Made by a program: the position numbers and the translations under genes. Source: [Flexibacter] sp. ATCC 35208 (GTDB taxonomy: Bacteria > Bacteroidota > Bacteroidia > Chitinophagales > Chitinophagaceae). From it: a stretch of 56,291 bases of DNA. The notes under the pieces were generated by a model, which saw only the letters and a list, made by a program, of their open reading frames with translations, had not been told where the DNA came from and searched no databases. Where the stretch lies: assembly GCF_001975825.1 (NCBI RefSeq), contig NZ_MTKN01000053.1:1-56291 (forward strand), given 5' to 3'. The number at the start of each line of letters is the position of its first letter. Within the stretch, counting starts at the first letter, position 1. Of the stretch, positions 42,017-51,305 are shown piece after piece.

Positions 42017-43102
42017 TCATAGATGCAGGTTTACCTTTTTGCCCGTACGTGCTGCCTCATAAATAGCATCTATAATCTTCAGGTCTTTAACGGCTTCTTC
42101 GCCATTGACAGGCACGATGGGTTGTTTGTTATCAAAAATAATGGCGGCCATTTCATCCATTTGAACTGCCTGGTGAATGGTATGGGGTTTGGTTAATTCT
42201 CCTTTGTTAGTACGTCCTTTAATGGGTCCGTAGTTAGTAGAGGGCTGCATTTCAGCAAAGCCTTTATCTCCGTTCAGGAAGAACTTGTCCAGGTTGTTCA
42301 TCGCATAAGTAGACAGACAGGAGGCGGTAGCGCCACTGGGAAAGCCGAATTGAAACTGGATCGTTTCGTCTACACCTTCTTTAAATTTTACATGGTCTGT
42401 TTTGGTTTCCTGTGCCGTTACCCACACAGGGTCCTCGCCTGTCATATATCTTGCGCCATTGATGGCATAGATGCCGATATCCATGATTGATCCTCCGCCG
42501 GCTAATTGTTTATTAAGGCGCCATTGGCTGGGATCCCCGATCTTAAATCCACAAAGGCCCTGAAAAAAGAGAATCTTGCCGAAATCGCCGTTATTTCGCA
42601 TTCTGATGACTTCGAGCGTATTGGGTTCAAAGTGCATACGATAACCTACCAGGAGCTTTACATTGGCCTTTTTACAGGCATCTATCATTTCCTGCCCTTC
42701 TTTTGCATTAAGTGCCATTGGCTTTTCACAAATCGCATGTTTACCTGCTTTTGCAACGCGGATGACCTGGTCATGATGTAGGGCATTAGGTGTAATGACG
42801 TACACAGCGTCTATATCAGGGTTATTTTTGATCTCGTCAAAGTTCTCATAGTTATAGCAATTCTTCTCCGGAATATTGTATTTGGCCTGCCATGCTTTGA
42901 TCTTTGAAGGCGTGCCACTGATGACCCCGACGAGTTTGACGCGCGAGCAGGATTGGATGGCTTCGGCAACGCGGGAGCCGTACCCTCCCAGCCCACAGAT
43001 GGCGACACGAAGGGGTTTCTCTTCGTACAGCTTGAAATTGGTAAATGGAATGGCAATAGAAGCCATGGCAAGGTTTTGTAAAAAGACACGACGGGAATTC
43101 AT
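42017..43102 (-). CDS. Tat-exported Gfo/Idh/MocA oxidoreductase (GFOR-like)
   Basis: 361 residues. The N-terminus MNSRRVFLQNLAMASIAIPF has the twin-arginine motif SRRxFL and a hydrophobic stretch, so it is a Tat substrate. The Rossmann motif ICGLGGYG (about residues 35-42) and the catalytic EKP (126-128, in AICEKPMAL) are typical, with GSIMDIGIYAI and YRMHFEP further on. Periplasmic members of this type, such as glucose-fructose oxidoreductase, hold NADP tightly. The substrate is probably a sugar or inositol. The gene lies behind the SusCD terminator (43164-43210) and may be read separately. It converges on the SMP-30 gene. Confidence 0.88.
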   Translation of the reverse strand: MNSRRVFLQNLAMASIAIPFTNFKLYEEKPLRVAICGLGGYGSRVAEAIQSCSRVKLVGVISGTPSKIKAWQAKYNIPEKNCYNYENFDEIKNNPDIDAVYVITPNALHHDQVIRVAKAGKHAICEKPMALNAKEGQEMIDACKKANVKLLVGYRMHFEPNTLEVIRMRNNGDFGKILFFQGLCGFKIGDPSQWRLNKQLAGGGSIMDIGIYAINGARYMTGEDPVWVTAQETKTDHVKFKEGVDETIQFQFGFPSGATASCLSTYAMNNLDKFFLNGDKGFAEMQPSTNYGPIKGRTNKGELTKPHTIHQAVQMDEMAAIIFDNKQPIVPVNGEEAVKDLKIIDAIYEAARTGKKVNLHL

Positions 43103-43163
43103 AATTGTAAGGTTGATATGGGTTATTTACCTAAGATAGGGAATTATTTTCAAGGTTTGGCAA

Positions 43164-43210
43164 CCATAACAGGAAAGCCGGAGACAGAATCTCCGGCTTT
43201 CCTGTTATGG
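43164..43210. terminator. Perfect 21-bp hairpin after susD
   Basis: CCATAACAGGAAAGCCGGAG plus one base pairs perfectly with its complement ending in CCTGTTATGG across a 5-nt loop. It lies 41 bp beyond the SusD stop, between SusD and the oxidoreductase start at 43102. Strongest hairpin in the window; probably ends the SusCD transcript. Confidence 0.9.
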
Positions 43211-43251
43211 TAGGTATCCCTATTACATTTTACACAAAAACGTCAATACCA

Positions 43252-44685
43252 TTAGTACGAAGGATTCTGCTCATCTGCTAAATTGGAATTGGCTTTTATT
43301 TCAGTATAAGGGATAGGCGCAATTCTTCTAAAATCTGCATAAGCAACAGAAAGGTAACTACTGGTTACAGAAAGCCCTCCCTGGTTGATTCTTCGTACCA
43401 CAGTTAATCCCAACCTGTTCAAATCAAAGATACGATCTCCTTCAAAAGCCAGTTCTTTACGCCTTTCATCGATGATTGTATCAATCAGTGGCTGGCCGCT
43501 TAAAGAATATGCAGTTAAACTTTGATCCCTGTTCCGGGCAAGTGTATTCAAATACTCCAAAGCAACGCTATTTTGTTCCAAACGGGCGGCTGATTCAGAC
43601 GCAATCAAATAAACTTCTGCTAAACGGATGACTTTGATATTATCTCTGTCCGTATTTCCGCCATTGGGATATTTATTGACAACATAAGCGCTCTTCCCAA
43701 CCTTTGTAGTTCCCTCCAGCAGCAGGGTACGCCTTTCATCTGTTTCAGAAAAAGAACGATAAAATGTTGAATCGCAATAAATATCGTTATATCCATTATT
43801 ATATAGGCGTGCTAAATCGCTGGACCCATTATTATTTGTAGCGTCGGCATCTACTTCAAACAGTACCTCTACCTTGTCCGTTTTCGCTGCTGCATTTGCC
43901 CAGAAAGATGCATAGGCAGATGAAGAAGATGTCAGGGTAAAACCCGAATTATCGATTACGTCTTTAGCTGTAGTTAATGCTTTATCATATTGCCTGGAGT
44001 AAAAATAAGTTTTAGCTAACAATGCTTCAACTGCATATTTACTGATTGTAATTGAGCTGGTATAATCTCCGATGTTAGAGAGTGCTGCCTGTAAATCGCT
44101 TTCTATCTGATTATATACCTGCCCGATTGAACTTCTTTTTGGTTTATTTGCAGGATTGTCCTCCAACACAATCGGGACCCCTAAGCCGGAAGTATCTTCA
44201 TAATTACGTGCATAAATATTGATCAGCTTAAAGTACACCAGGGCTCTGATAGCATAAGCCTGTGATTTAAGTTCGTCAATCGCTGCCTGATCTCCTGAGG
44301 GTGAAGCATTGATGATGTTGTTTGCACGTAGAATAGCTGTGTAAGCATTATTCCAGATGGTAGAATAATAACTATCATCACTAATAAATGTGTACTGATA
44401 AATGGTCAGGAACCTGCCTGTATTACCTGTTTGCACAAAGCTATTATCTGCCAGCAGATCTCCTATAATCGGCAAATCAGCCCCATAGAGGCCCAGGGCT
44501 CTCAGTTCTGCATAGGCGCCATTTAATGCGCTCTGCATGGAACTTTTGTCTGTGATGGCCTCTGAAGTTGAAACAGCATCTTCGGGAAGCCTTTCAATGA
44601 AATTTTTCGAACAGGATGCCATCAACGCAGAAACTGTTATTAGCTGAAGTACAAATCTTAAATATCTGGATTTAAATATTTTCAT
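43252..44685 (-). CDS. susD: SusD/RagB-type glycan-binding lipoprotein
   Basis: 477 residues. The lipoprotein signal has a lipobox near SALMASCSKNF, so Cys25 is anchored and the protein faces the cell surface. SusD features are the TPR-rich N-terminal half (SQAYAIRALVYFKLINIYAR, the usual A.R....F.L...Y motif) and the C-terminal ERRKELAFEGDRIFDLNRLG and SYLSVAYADFRRIAPIPYTE. It binds oligosaccharides as the lid of the SusC transporter. It sits 35 bp behind SusC on the same strand and ends at a strong hairpin. The substrate is not visible from SusD sequence alone. Confidence 0.93.
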   Translation of the reverse strand: MKIFKSRYLRFVLQLITVSALMASCSKNFIERLPEDAVSTSEAITDKSSMQSALNGAYAELRALGLYGADLPIIGDLLADNSFVQTGNTGRFLTIYQYTFISDDSYYSTIWNNAYTAILRANNIINASPSGDQAAIDELKSQAYAIRALVYFKLINIYARNYEDTSGLGVPIVLEDNPANKPKRSSIGQVYNQIESDLQAALSNIGDYTSSITISKYAVEALLAKTYFYSRQYDKALTTAKDVIDNSGFTLTSSSSAYASFWANAAAKTDKVEVLFEVDADATNNNGSSDLARLYNNGYNDIYCDSTFYRSFSETDERRTLLLEGTTKVGKSAYVVNKYPNGGNTDRDNIKVIRLAEVYLIASESAARLEQNSVALEYLNTLARNRDQSLTAYSLSGQPLIDTIIDERRKELAFEGDRIFDLNRLGLTVVRRINQGGLSVTSSYLSVAYADFRRIAPIPYTEIKANSNLADEQNPSY

Positions 44686-44720
44686 TATGATGGTGATTTG
44701 TCAATAATTAATAAAATTTG

Positions 44721-47700
44721 TTAGAAACCTATTTTCACTCCACCGACGATTGTTTTGACAGCTGGAGCATTCAGGTTGGCCACATTTTTAATGCCCTGTT
44801 CCGGATCAAACGGCAGGTACTTATCTGTTCCAAATGTCCAGAAATTGGTTGCATTTACATAGGCAGAAACATTAGCGACCCTTAAATGCTTTAATAAGGA
44901 GGCAGGAACTGAGTAAGTGAATTGCACGTTTCTTAACCGTATATAATTTCCTTTATACAAATATCTTGTAGAGGATGCATAGGAGGATGTAGAATTGGTT
45001 GTGGACAATTTTGGTACATTGGTGTTGGTATTTTCAGGAGTCCATGCCTGCAACTGCCGGTTCGATTGTCCTTCTGAACCATAATATGCCCCATCACTAT
45101 TATAGTAAGTTGCATAAGTGTCAAACAAATAATTCCCGAAATTGTAGGAAAAGGTACCTGACAAAGAGAATTGCTTGTAAGTAAATGTATTCGTAAATCC
45201 GCCAAACCATTTAGGTGATGCTGATTTTCCGGTAAAGTCTTTACTAACTTTTGATATTGTACTGGTGGTGGCAGTATCCGCAGCATTTGTGTACCACATA
45301 GGATTACCATTCTCTTTGTCAACACCAGCCCAGTTTCTTAAATAATATTCCTGTACATCGTGTCCTTCTGCAATCATAAAACTGCCATTGGATATAGGAT
45401 TTCCTCCATACAGTTTATTCACCCTGTTGCGGTTGTGAGCAATATTAAACGATACATCCCAGGTAAAATCTTTTGTCTTAACCGGTGTTCCTGTAATGGT
45501 AAATTCGATACCACGGTTTGTCATGGCGCCTACATTCATTAATTCGCCGCCACTATACCCGGTGGTGTAGGACAATGGAACTGTCACCAACAGGTTGCTG
45601 GTTTTTCGGTGGTAAAGATCAATTGTACCGGCTAACCTATTGCCAAAAAATGCCCAGTCAAGACCTATATCAGCATTCTTGTTTTTCTCCCAGGTCAGAT
45701 CTTCATTTTTCACATTTGTGGGTGCACTTCCTACATCTCCTCCATAGTTATAGCCATAGCCATATGTGCCGATGGATTGATAGTTTCCGAAGCCTAAAGA
45801 GTTCCCGTTTTCACCATAGGAAATTCTTAGCTTCAGCAGGTTCAGCCAGTTAATATCTTTAAGAGCAGTTTCTTCACTCACATTCCAGGATGCGCCGACA
45901 GAGAAAAAGCTACCCCAGCGATGATTCTCACCAAAAACGGAAGATCCGTCTAACCGATAGCTGCCGGAAAGGATATATTTATCTCTGAAACTGAATATGG
46001 CATTAGATAAATAAGAATTTGTAGCGTTGTAACCTGTACCACTTGTAAAGGATAACGGATTGGCTGCGTTCACCGCATTGGTAAGTTTCAGATTTAAAGG
46101 CAAACCTGATGCACTTGAATTATCATAGCTTCTGTTGTACTTATAGGCTTCCTGACCTACCGTTACATCTATAGTAAAATCTTTATTGTAATTCAGGTTG
46201 GCATGATAGTTCAGCAGGTTATTAAATGTCCAGTCAAAAATGTTTGTATTATAGATCGTAACTCTTCCTGGATTTTCAGTCGCATAACCATCTCCGTAAA
46301 ATGGGTTGTAATATTTATATTCATGAATATAGAAATATTCCCCGCTGAATCTCGAAGTGAATTTCAGGTTAGGCAGGATTTTATATTCACCCGAAACGGC
46401 TCCTCTGAAGTTTGCAGTCTTAGCAGAATTTTTATCCCATGCGGCTATGATAAGTGGATTATAATTGTCTCCTGCAATAAGTGGGAAATTCCCGTTTCCG
46501 CCACCATAATCGTTTGCTGATCCGTAGTTAAAAGACCCATCTGCATTCCGCGTAGAATACCACGGAAGGGCAAAATAAATGTTCCCTGCCGGATTCGAAA
46601 AATAGCCACTATTGGAAGGTGTTCTTTGTTCAGAGTAGGTACCATTGATGTTGGTACTAAAAGAAAGACGTTCATTTACCTTTGAATTTATTGATAAAGC
46701 GCCATTATACCTCTTGAAATGGGAAGCAATAGTTGCTCCCTCCTGGTTAAAATATCCGCTGGACGCGTAATATTGTGTTTTGTCGTTCCCGCCGGACAAA
46801 CTCAGGTTATATTGGCTTTGCAGGCCTGTCTGGTAAACCACGTCACGCCAATTGGTATTCACTGTAGAATCTACCCCGTAATTATCGACCATGACTGATT
46901 TTGCTTCATCTGCATCGGATGCCTCTCCGCCATTGATAATTGCCTGGCTGAATGCCTTCATGTATTCCGACGTTGTCATAGGCCTGTTGTTATTATTCCA
47001 AAAGGCATTTGAATTAGCCCCCCATGTTCCACTAAAGTTAATCTGGCTTTTTCCTGCCTTCCCTTTTTTGGTGGTCACAATAATAACTCCATTTGCAGCC
47101 CTTGATCCATATAGTGTAGTAGCACTTGCATCTTTCAAAACGGTGATGGTTTCAATATCATCCGGGTTCAAACTACTTAACGCATTAGCTGTTGTAGTTT
47201 GAGAAGTAAGATCACCAGAAGTAGCGATGGCGCCATCAATTACCCATAATGGGCTGGAACTTGCATTAATAGAACCGATACCACGCAAACGAACATCTGT
47301 ATTAGAGCCGGGTGCACCGGAGGAAGAAGTGATTTGCAGGCCCGCAACGGCACCCTGCAATGTCTTATCAGGAGAGGTAAAGGGTTTGTCGGCAAGTTCG
47401 TTTCCATTCACGGTAGCCAAAGCGCCTGTCACCAGCTTTTTGGTGGAGGTACCGTAAGCGACTACAATCACTTCGCCCAGTATTCCGGAAGTTGTTTTTA
47501 AACGAATTTGAACGTTGCCTTCAGTGTTAGTTATTTTTTGGGAATAGGTTTCAAAACCTAATGATTTAACTTCAATCTCGTCAGAAGTATTATTATTGGG
47601 TAATCCCAAATTGAACCTCCCATCCGCTCCGACAATCGCAAATACCTTTGTACCCTTCAATTTGACGCTTGCCCCAGGAATCGGTACGCCGTTATAATCT

Positions 47701-47819
47701 GTTACTATTCCAGTAATACTACTTCGTTGCTGTGCCCGAATAATATTTGGGGGAAATATACCCACTAACATTATGACAATGACAAGTAACCTGGCAAAAT
47801 TCATTGTTTTGCTCATCAT
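44721..47819 (-). CDS. susC: SusC/RagA TonB-linked outer-membrane transporter
   Basis: 1032 residues. A signal peptide is followed by a CarboxypepD-like domain (RSSITGIVTDYNGVPIPGAS, about residues 33-110), a plug with TTSGILGEVIVVAYGTSTKK and the SusC signature TTLYGSRAANGVIIVTTKKG (about residues 236-255), then the 22-strand barrel ending KTIVGGVKIGF. It moves oligosaccharides across the outer membrane with TonB. It begins the SusCD unit; the 1.08-kb region upstream, on the side of the GH genes, presumably holds its promoter. No sigma/anti-sigma or HTCS gene is seen in the window. Confidence 0.95.
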   Translation of the reverse strand: MMSKTMNFARLLVIVIMLVGIFPPNIIRAQQRSSITGIVTDYNGVPIPGASVKLKGTKVFAIVGADGRFNLGLPNNNTSDEIEVKSLGFETYSQKITNTEGNVQIRLKTTSGILGEVIVVAYGTSTKKLVTGALATVNGNELADKPFTSPDKTLQGAVAGLQITSSSGAPGSNTDVRLRGIGSINASSSPLWVIDGAIATSGDLTSQTTTANALSSLNPDDIETITVLKDASATTLYGSRAANGVIIVTTKKGKAGKSQINFSGTWGANSNAFWNNNNRPMTTSEYMKAFSQAIINGGEASDADEAKSVMVDNYGVDSTVNTNWRDVVYQTGLQSQYNLSLSGGNDKTQYYASSGYFNQEGATIASHFKRYNGALSINSKVNERLSFSTNINGTYSEQRTPSNSGYFSNPAGNIYFALPWYSTRNADGSFNYGSANDYGGGNGNFPLIAGDNYNPLIIAAWDKNSAKTANFRGAVSGEYKILPNLKFTSRFSGEYFYIHEYKYYNPFYGDGYATENPGRVTIYNTNIFDWTFNNLLNYHANLNYNKDFTIDVTVGQEAYKYNRSYDNSSASGLPLNLKLTNAVNAANPLSFTSGTGYNATNSYLSNAIFSFRDKYILSGSYRLDGSSVFGENHRWGSFFSVGASWNVSEETALKDINWLNLLKLRISYGENGNSLGFGNYQSIGTYGYGYNYGGDVGSAPTNVKNEDLTWEKNKNADIGLDWAFFGNRLAGTIDLYHRKTSNLLVTVPLSYTTGYSGGELMNVGAMTNRGIEFTITGTPVKTKDFTWDVSFNIAHNRNRVNKLYGGNPISNGSFMIAEGHDVQEYYLRNWAGVDKENGNPMWYTNAADTATTSTISKVSKDFTGKSASPKWFGGFTNTFTYKQFSLSGTFSYNFGNYLFDTYATYYNSDGAYYGSEGQSNRQLQAWTPENTNTNVPKLSTTNSTSSYASSTRYLYKGNYIRLRNVQFTYSVPASLLKHLRVANVSAYVNATNFWTFGTDKYLPFDPEQGIKNVANLNAPAVKTIVGGVKIGF

Positions 47820-48898
47820 AAATCCTTTTAGATTTTAGTTGAAATAAAATGGTTATACGCCACATTGTTTTACACAATACGGCAATGCTGCTGTAGCTTA
47901 TATAAAGAAATCGGTGGTGGTGGAGGCATTAATAATTCTAATCAGTATTGCATCGTTTTAGTGTGATAAAATGTAGTTGGCGCGCTTTTGGATTTTTATA
48001 AGCTGGGACAAATTGCTATGGGTGCGGTACTAACGCTTCATGGTTTGTCTGCTATAGTTGTATACAGTGGTTTAGATATCTGATAAATTAATTCAGGATT
48101 GCAGAAGTGTATTATTGGCGGTGGCTTGTCAATGGAAATAAAAAGCCCGACAGAGGGTGCCCCCTGTATCATTATTCGCACACTCCTTGTTGGTTTTCTT
48201 ATGTTGACCTATCTGCTTCTTTATCTATTAGATTAAATTGGTTGAAAAGTGATTTGATTGATTTTAATTTTTCCGAAAGAATTTCATTGATTTTGATTTT
48301 TGCGCCATTATTGTGGCAGCATTTGCAGGTTGTAAGGTAATTGCTATCTTGTTCACGCCATTGCTCCTTCAGTACCTTCATTGGATACTAAATATGCCTT
48401 TACGGGCGCCTCTATAGTGCTTTAAAATGAAATGTACTCACCAGCATGCATGGAGTGTTAACCCTCCACGTCCCGCCCTCGACTATTGCAGGTATTTTTT
48501 GCCGGTTTGTTGTTGCTGCTTATTTTTCTTATTCACCTAAAGTTCAACTTGCTTATGAAACTATGGAAAGGTGAAGCCACCTGATATCCAAGGAACAAAC
48601 TCTCTTGAAATATTTTCCATGTAATGGGCTAGTTTTCAACAGGATGGATTACCCTGTTTTACGGGTTCTCAGTGTGTCATCATCTATAAGAAAAGTAATA
48701 AGGTTTTTGCGAAGGTAATATATTTTTTTAGTCAACAAAGATTGCAGGACAATATTTTTTTTCAATTCTGTTAGTAATTTATTGGATGAAAGACCAGCCA
48801 GGTTAAAATGCTTTCATTAATGCCAAAGTTCTGCTCGCTGTTACTGGAATCACTATTTAACTATGACTAAATCTAATATTGGATTTATGATAAGAAGG
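47820..48898. other. 1.08-kb gene-free stretch between SusC and the beta-helix gene
   Basis: I found no convincing gene, RNA or repeat here. Short frames occur on both strands, such as a 60-codon minus-strand frame at 48199-48381 (MKVLKEQWREQDSNYLTTCK...), but none has recognisable family features or a ribosome-binding context. The part next to SusC (47820-48050) must contain its leader and promoter, though no clear TTG/TAnnTTTG pair is seen. The rest could be control sequence for the PUL or worn gene remains. Confidence 0.6.
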
Positions 48899-51265
48899 TT
48901 ATTTAAAAAAGAACAACGACTTCCTGATTTCTTTCTGATTTCGAAAAATTGCTATGTCAGTACTTGTACCAATCACCCTCATCAAGGCTTCCCTTAGATC
49001 CCCGACATTGTCAATTCTTTTCCCATTCAAATAGAGAATGACATCATTGGGCTGTAGTAATTTTGCTGCGGCAGTACCTGGCATAACCGATACGACCAAC
49101 GCTCCCCTTGTTTCATCCATGCCCGTGGCAGACCGCTCCCCCAGCGTACGCAGGGTCTTTACCTTCGCGCCCATAAATTCAATGGCTTCATCCCCATCTG
49201 CATAATTTACTGCTACAATTGACGGCAGGGGAATCTTTTTTGCCAGTGCCTTCAGCTTAGGAGAAACAACGCCAAAACTATCCATTGGAAAGTTTTTAAA
49301 ACCTATTTCAAAAGCTTTTGAACCATCCTTTAGCCTGAAATCGCCTTGTTCCGGATGCTGAAAATCAAGCGGAACGCATACAGAATGTCTATCTGTCCCC
49401 CTTTCCCAGGCCGCTTTCAGCGAAACTGAATCCGGAAAGACATTATAGTCGACCTCCTGCCCCCATACCTTAATGCCAATAGGCAGGTAACCGGTAGCAA
49501 CAACATTATGTTTAGAAACATCGTTGCTGTTGTCAAACCACACATGCGGATGAAAGGTGTTATTAACCATAATATTATTTTCTACTACCCTGTTCACGCC
49601 TTCTCTAAGTTTTATGCCGCCGTTTAAACAAAGATTATCATAGATCCGGTAATTGCTGGAGCCATCGTCCAGATCGATATCCCAACCGTGATCGCAACGC
49701 ATGCGGTTATGATGTAGCAAAATAGGGTCTACTACATCCAATAGTACAAGATCAAAGTTGGTAGCCACAATAGAGTCAAGTTTCTTCTTATCCGGGTGCC
49801 AGTACCGGTCCCGCCCCCAGGAATTAAAAGAGCCATGATCGCCGCTTTCTTTAACTGTATTGAATACATCATTATAGGCGATCTCATGCCCGCCCCAGGT
49901 TCCTTCACTAACATTTATACCGGCACGCGGAACGTCATAAATAGTATTATGGCTCGCAGTAATATGTCGGCACATTGACAGCTCAATGCCGGCTGATTGT
50001 TTTTCAACCATACCAAGGTTAAATAGCAGGTTATTGTATACACTGCATGATGCCGGATAATTATTGGTGCTGGGCCCGGGAGAGCGGTCCATCTCTTCCA
50101 ATGGAACAAATTCGTTATACTCAAATCTGGGTGAACGTACCGCGGCAGGGTCGCCCACAAAACATACAGCACTGGCGCCAATGTCGGAAATCAAACAGCC
50201 TGAAACCTCGCAATACCGGTTATAATTGTTAAAGAAGATGGCATTGCCTCCTACATCCCTGATTACACAGTCAGCTATCCCGCAATGAATCGCTCCGGTA
50301 AAGAGAACGGCCCCTCCGCGGTAAATAGTCCAATCACTTCGCAACAATGGTTCTTTGTTCTCCATGAAAGTGCGCAGCGTATGCATGAGCGTAAGTCCAC
50401 TAATTCGAATATTCTTCACGGGTGCAGCTTCGGTTCCTTTGAATTCAATGAGATGACGAATCCGGGGTGTTTCAAACGTTGCGGTCTTTATATCAAGCCC
50501 TTCTGGTGGATAATAATATAACAAACCGCTTTGCTTATCGTAGTACCATTCCCCGGGTGAATCCAGTTCCTCAAAAATGTTCTCTACAAAACGGTGGACG
50601 GGATGCATGCCCATACGCCTGTTATTCTGCCATCCGCCCTCAAGCATAAGTTCGCCCAGGCTATCCTTCCCTTTGATCAGATAATGAAAATCACCCCATT
50701 CCGAGCGGTGGAGCGCATGTACATAACCCCCACCAGGATTTTGCCAACGGGCAGTTCTTTCCTTGCTTAAAGCATCGGCTGCAGTCCCCCCCAGGAAGCG
50801 GGCCGACGAGTCATAATCAGGATAACGGGCCATATGTTGTAAGCGGCGATTAACGAATAGCTGGTCAAAAATATGGTCTGGCCCTACCCTGGTTTGCCAA
50901 ACACCACCTTTATATTTTCTCCACCGAAGGTTTTGCAACCGTACTCCCCCGCTGATAGTGACCGTTTCATTTTCAACATTGGTTATAGTGAGGATTTCAC
51001 CATCTCCCCTGGAATCTGCCGGCGTAAAAACAATAGGGCTTTCCAGGTAATAAGTACCCCCAAAAAGCCTGATGATCACTTGCCCCTGGGTTGTCCGGGC
51101 CGCCGCAAGGGCTTTCGTAATAGACAAAAATGGCTGCTGTGGGGTTCCTGTATTAGTATCGCTACCATTGGATGAAACATAATAAGTGGTTTGTGAAAGA
51201 GCACATACCGGCAATACAAAAATCATTACATAAAATGCAACCACTATTCTGTTTATTTTAATCAT
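48899..51265 (-). CDS. Secreted right-handed beta-helix protein with C-terminal PDZ domain, GH141-like
   Basis: 788 residues with a signal peptide (IKINRIVVAFYVMIFVLPVC). Residues about 30-130 have the start of pectate-lyase-like helices (TTYYVSSNGSDTNTGTPQQP, ALAAARTTQGQVIIRLFGGT). The middle is a long parallel beta-helix (IRISGLTL, NIMVNNT, VVENNIM). An extra insert FDQLFVNRRLQHMARYPDYD is typical of the GH141-like group, which includes a fucosidase acting on rhamnogalacturonan II. Residues about 690-788 are a PDZ-like module (RGALVVSVMPGTAAAKLLQP, NDVILYLNGKRIDNVGDLRE), unusual for a glycosidase. It sits downstream of GH2 and GH29 in the same direction, so a carbohydrate-active role is likely; GH141 is a tentative call. 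Confidence 0.78.
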   Translation of the reverse strand: MIKINRIVVAFYVMIFVLPVCALSQTTYYVSSNGSDTNTGTPQQPFLSITKALAAARTTQGQVIIRLFGGTYYLESPIVFTPADSRGDGEILTITNVENETVTISGGVRLQNLRWRKYKGGVWQTRVGPDHIFDQLFVNRRLQHMARYPDYDSSARFLGGTAADALSKERTARWQNPGGGYVHALHRSEWGDFHYLIKGKDSLGELMLEGGWQNNRRMGMHPVHRFVENIFEELDSPGEWYYDKQSGLLYYYPPEGLDIKTATFETPRIRHLIEFKGTEAAPVKNIRISGLTLMHTLRTFMENKEPLLRSDWTIYRGGAVLFTGAIHCGIADCVIRDVGGNAIFFNNYNRYCEVSGCLISDIGASAVCFVGDPAAVRSPRFEYNEFVPLEEMDRSPGPSTNNYPASCSVYNNLLFNLGMVEKQSAGIELSMCRHITASHNTIYDVPRAGINVSEGTWGGHEIAYNDVFNTVKESGDHGSFNSWGRDRYWHPDKKKLDSIVATNFDLVLLDVVDPILLHHNRMRCDHGWDIDLDDGSSNYRIYDNLCLNGGIKLREGVNRVVENNIMVNNTFHPHVWFDNSNDVSKHNVVATGYLPIGIKVWGQEVDYNVFPDSVSLKAAWERGTDRHSVCVPLDFQHPEQGDFRLKDGSKAFEIGFKNFPMDSFGVVSPKLKALAKKIPLPSIVAVNYADGDEAIEFMGAKVKTLRTLGERSATGMDETRGALVVSVMPGTAAAKLLQPNDVILYLNGKRIDNVGDLREALMRVIGTSTDIAIFRNQKEIRKSLFFFK

Positions 51266-51305
51266 CCCTATGTCTCTTTAGCCGTTTTTAAAAGAAATTA
51301 TATAA

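Noticed and set aside
46203..47457. Plus-strand frames across SusC
   Set aside because: Antisense shadows of a clear SusC gene.
48107..48381. Short frames in the SusC upstream region
   Set aside because: Overlapping frames on both strands without ribosome-binding sites or recognisable motifs.
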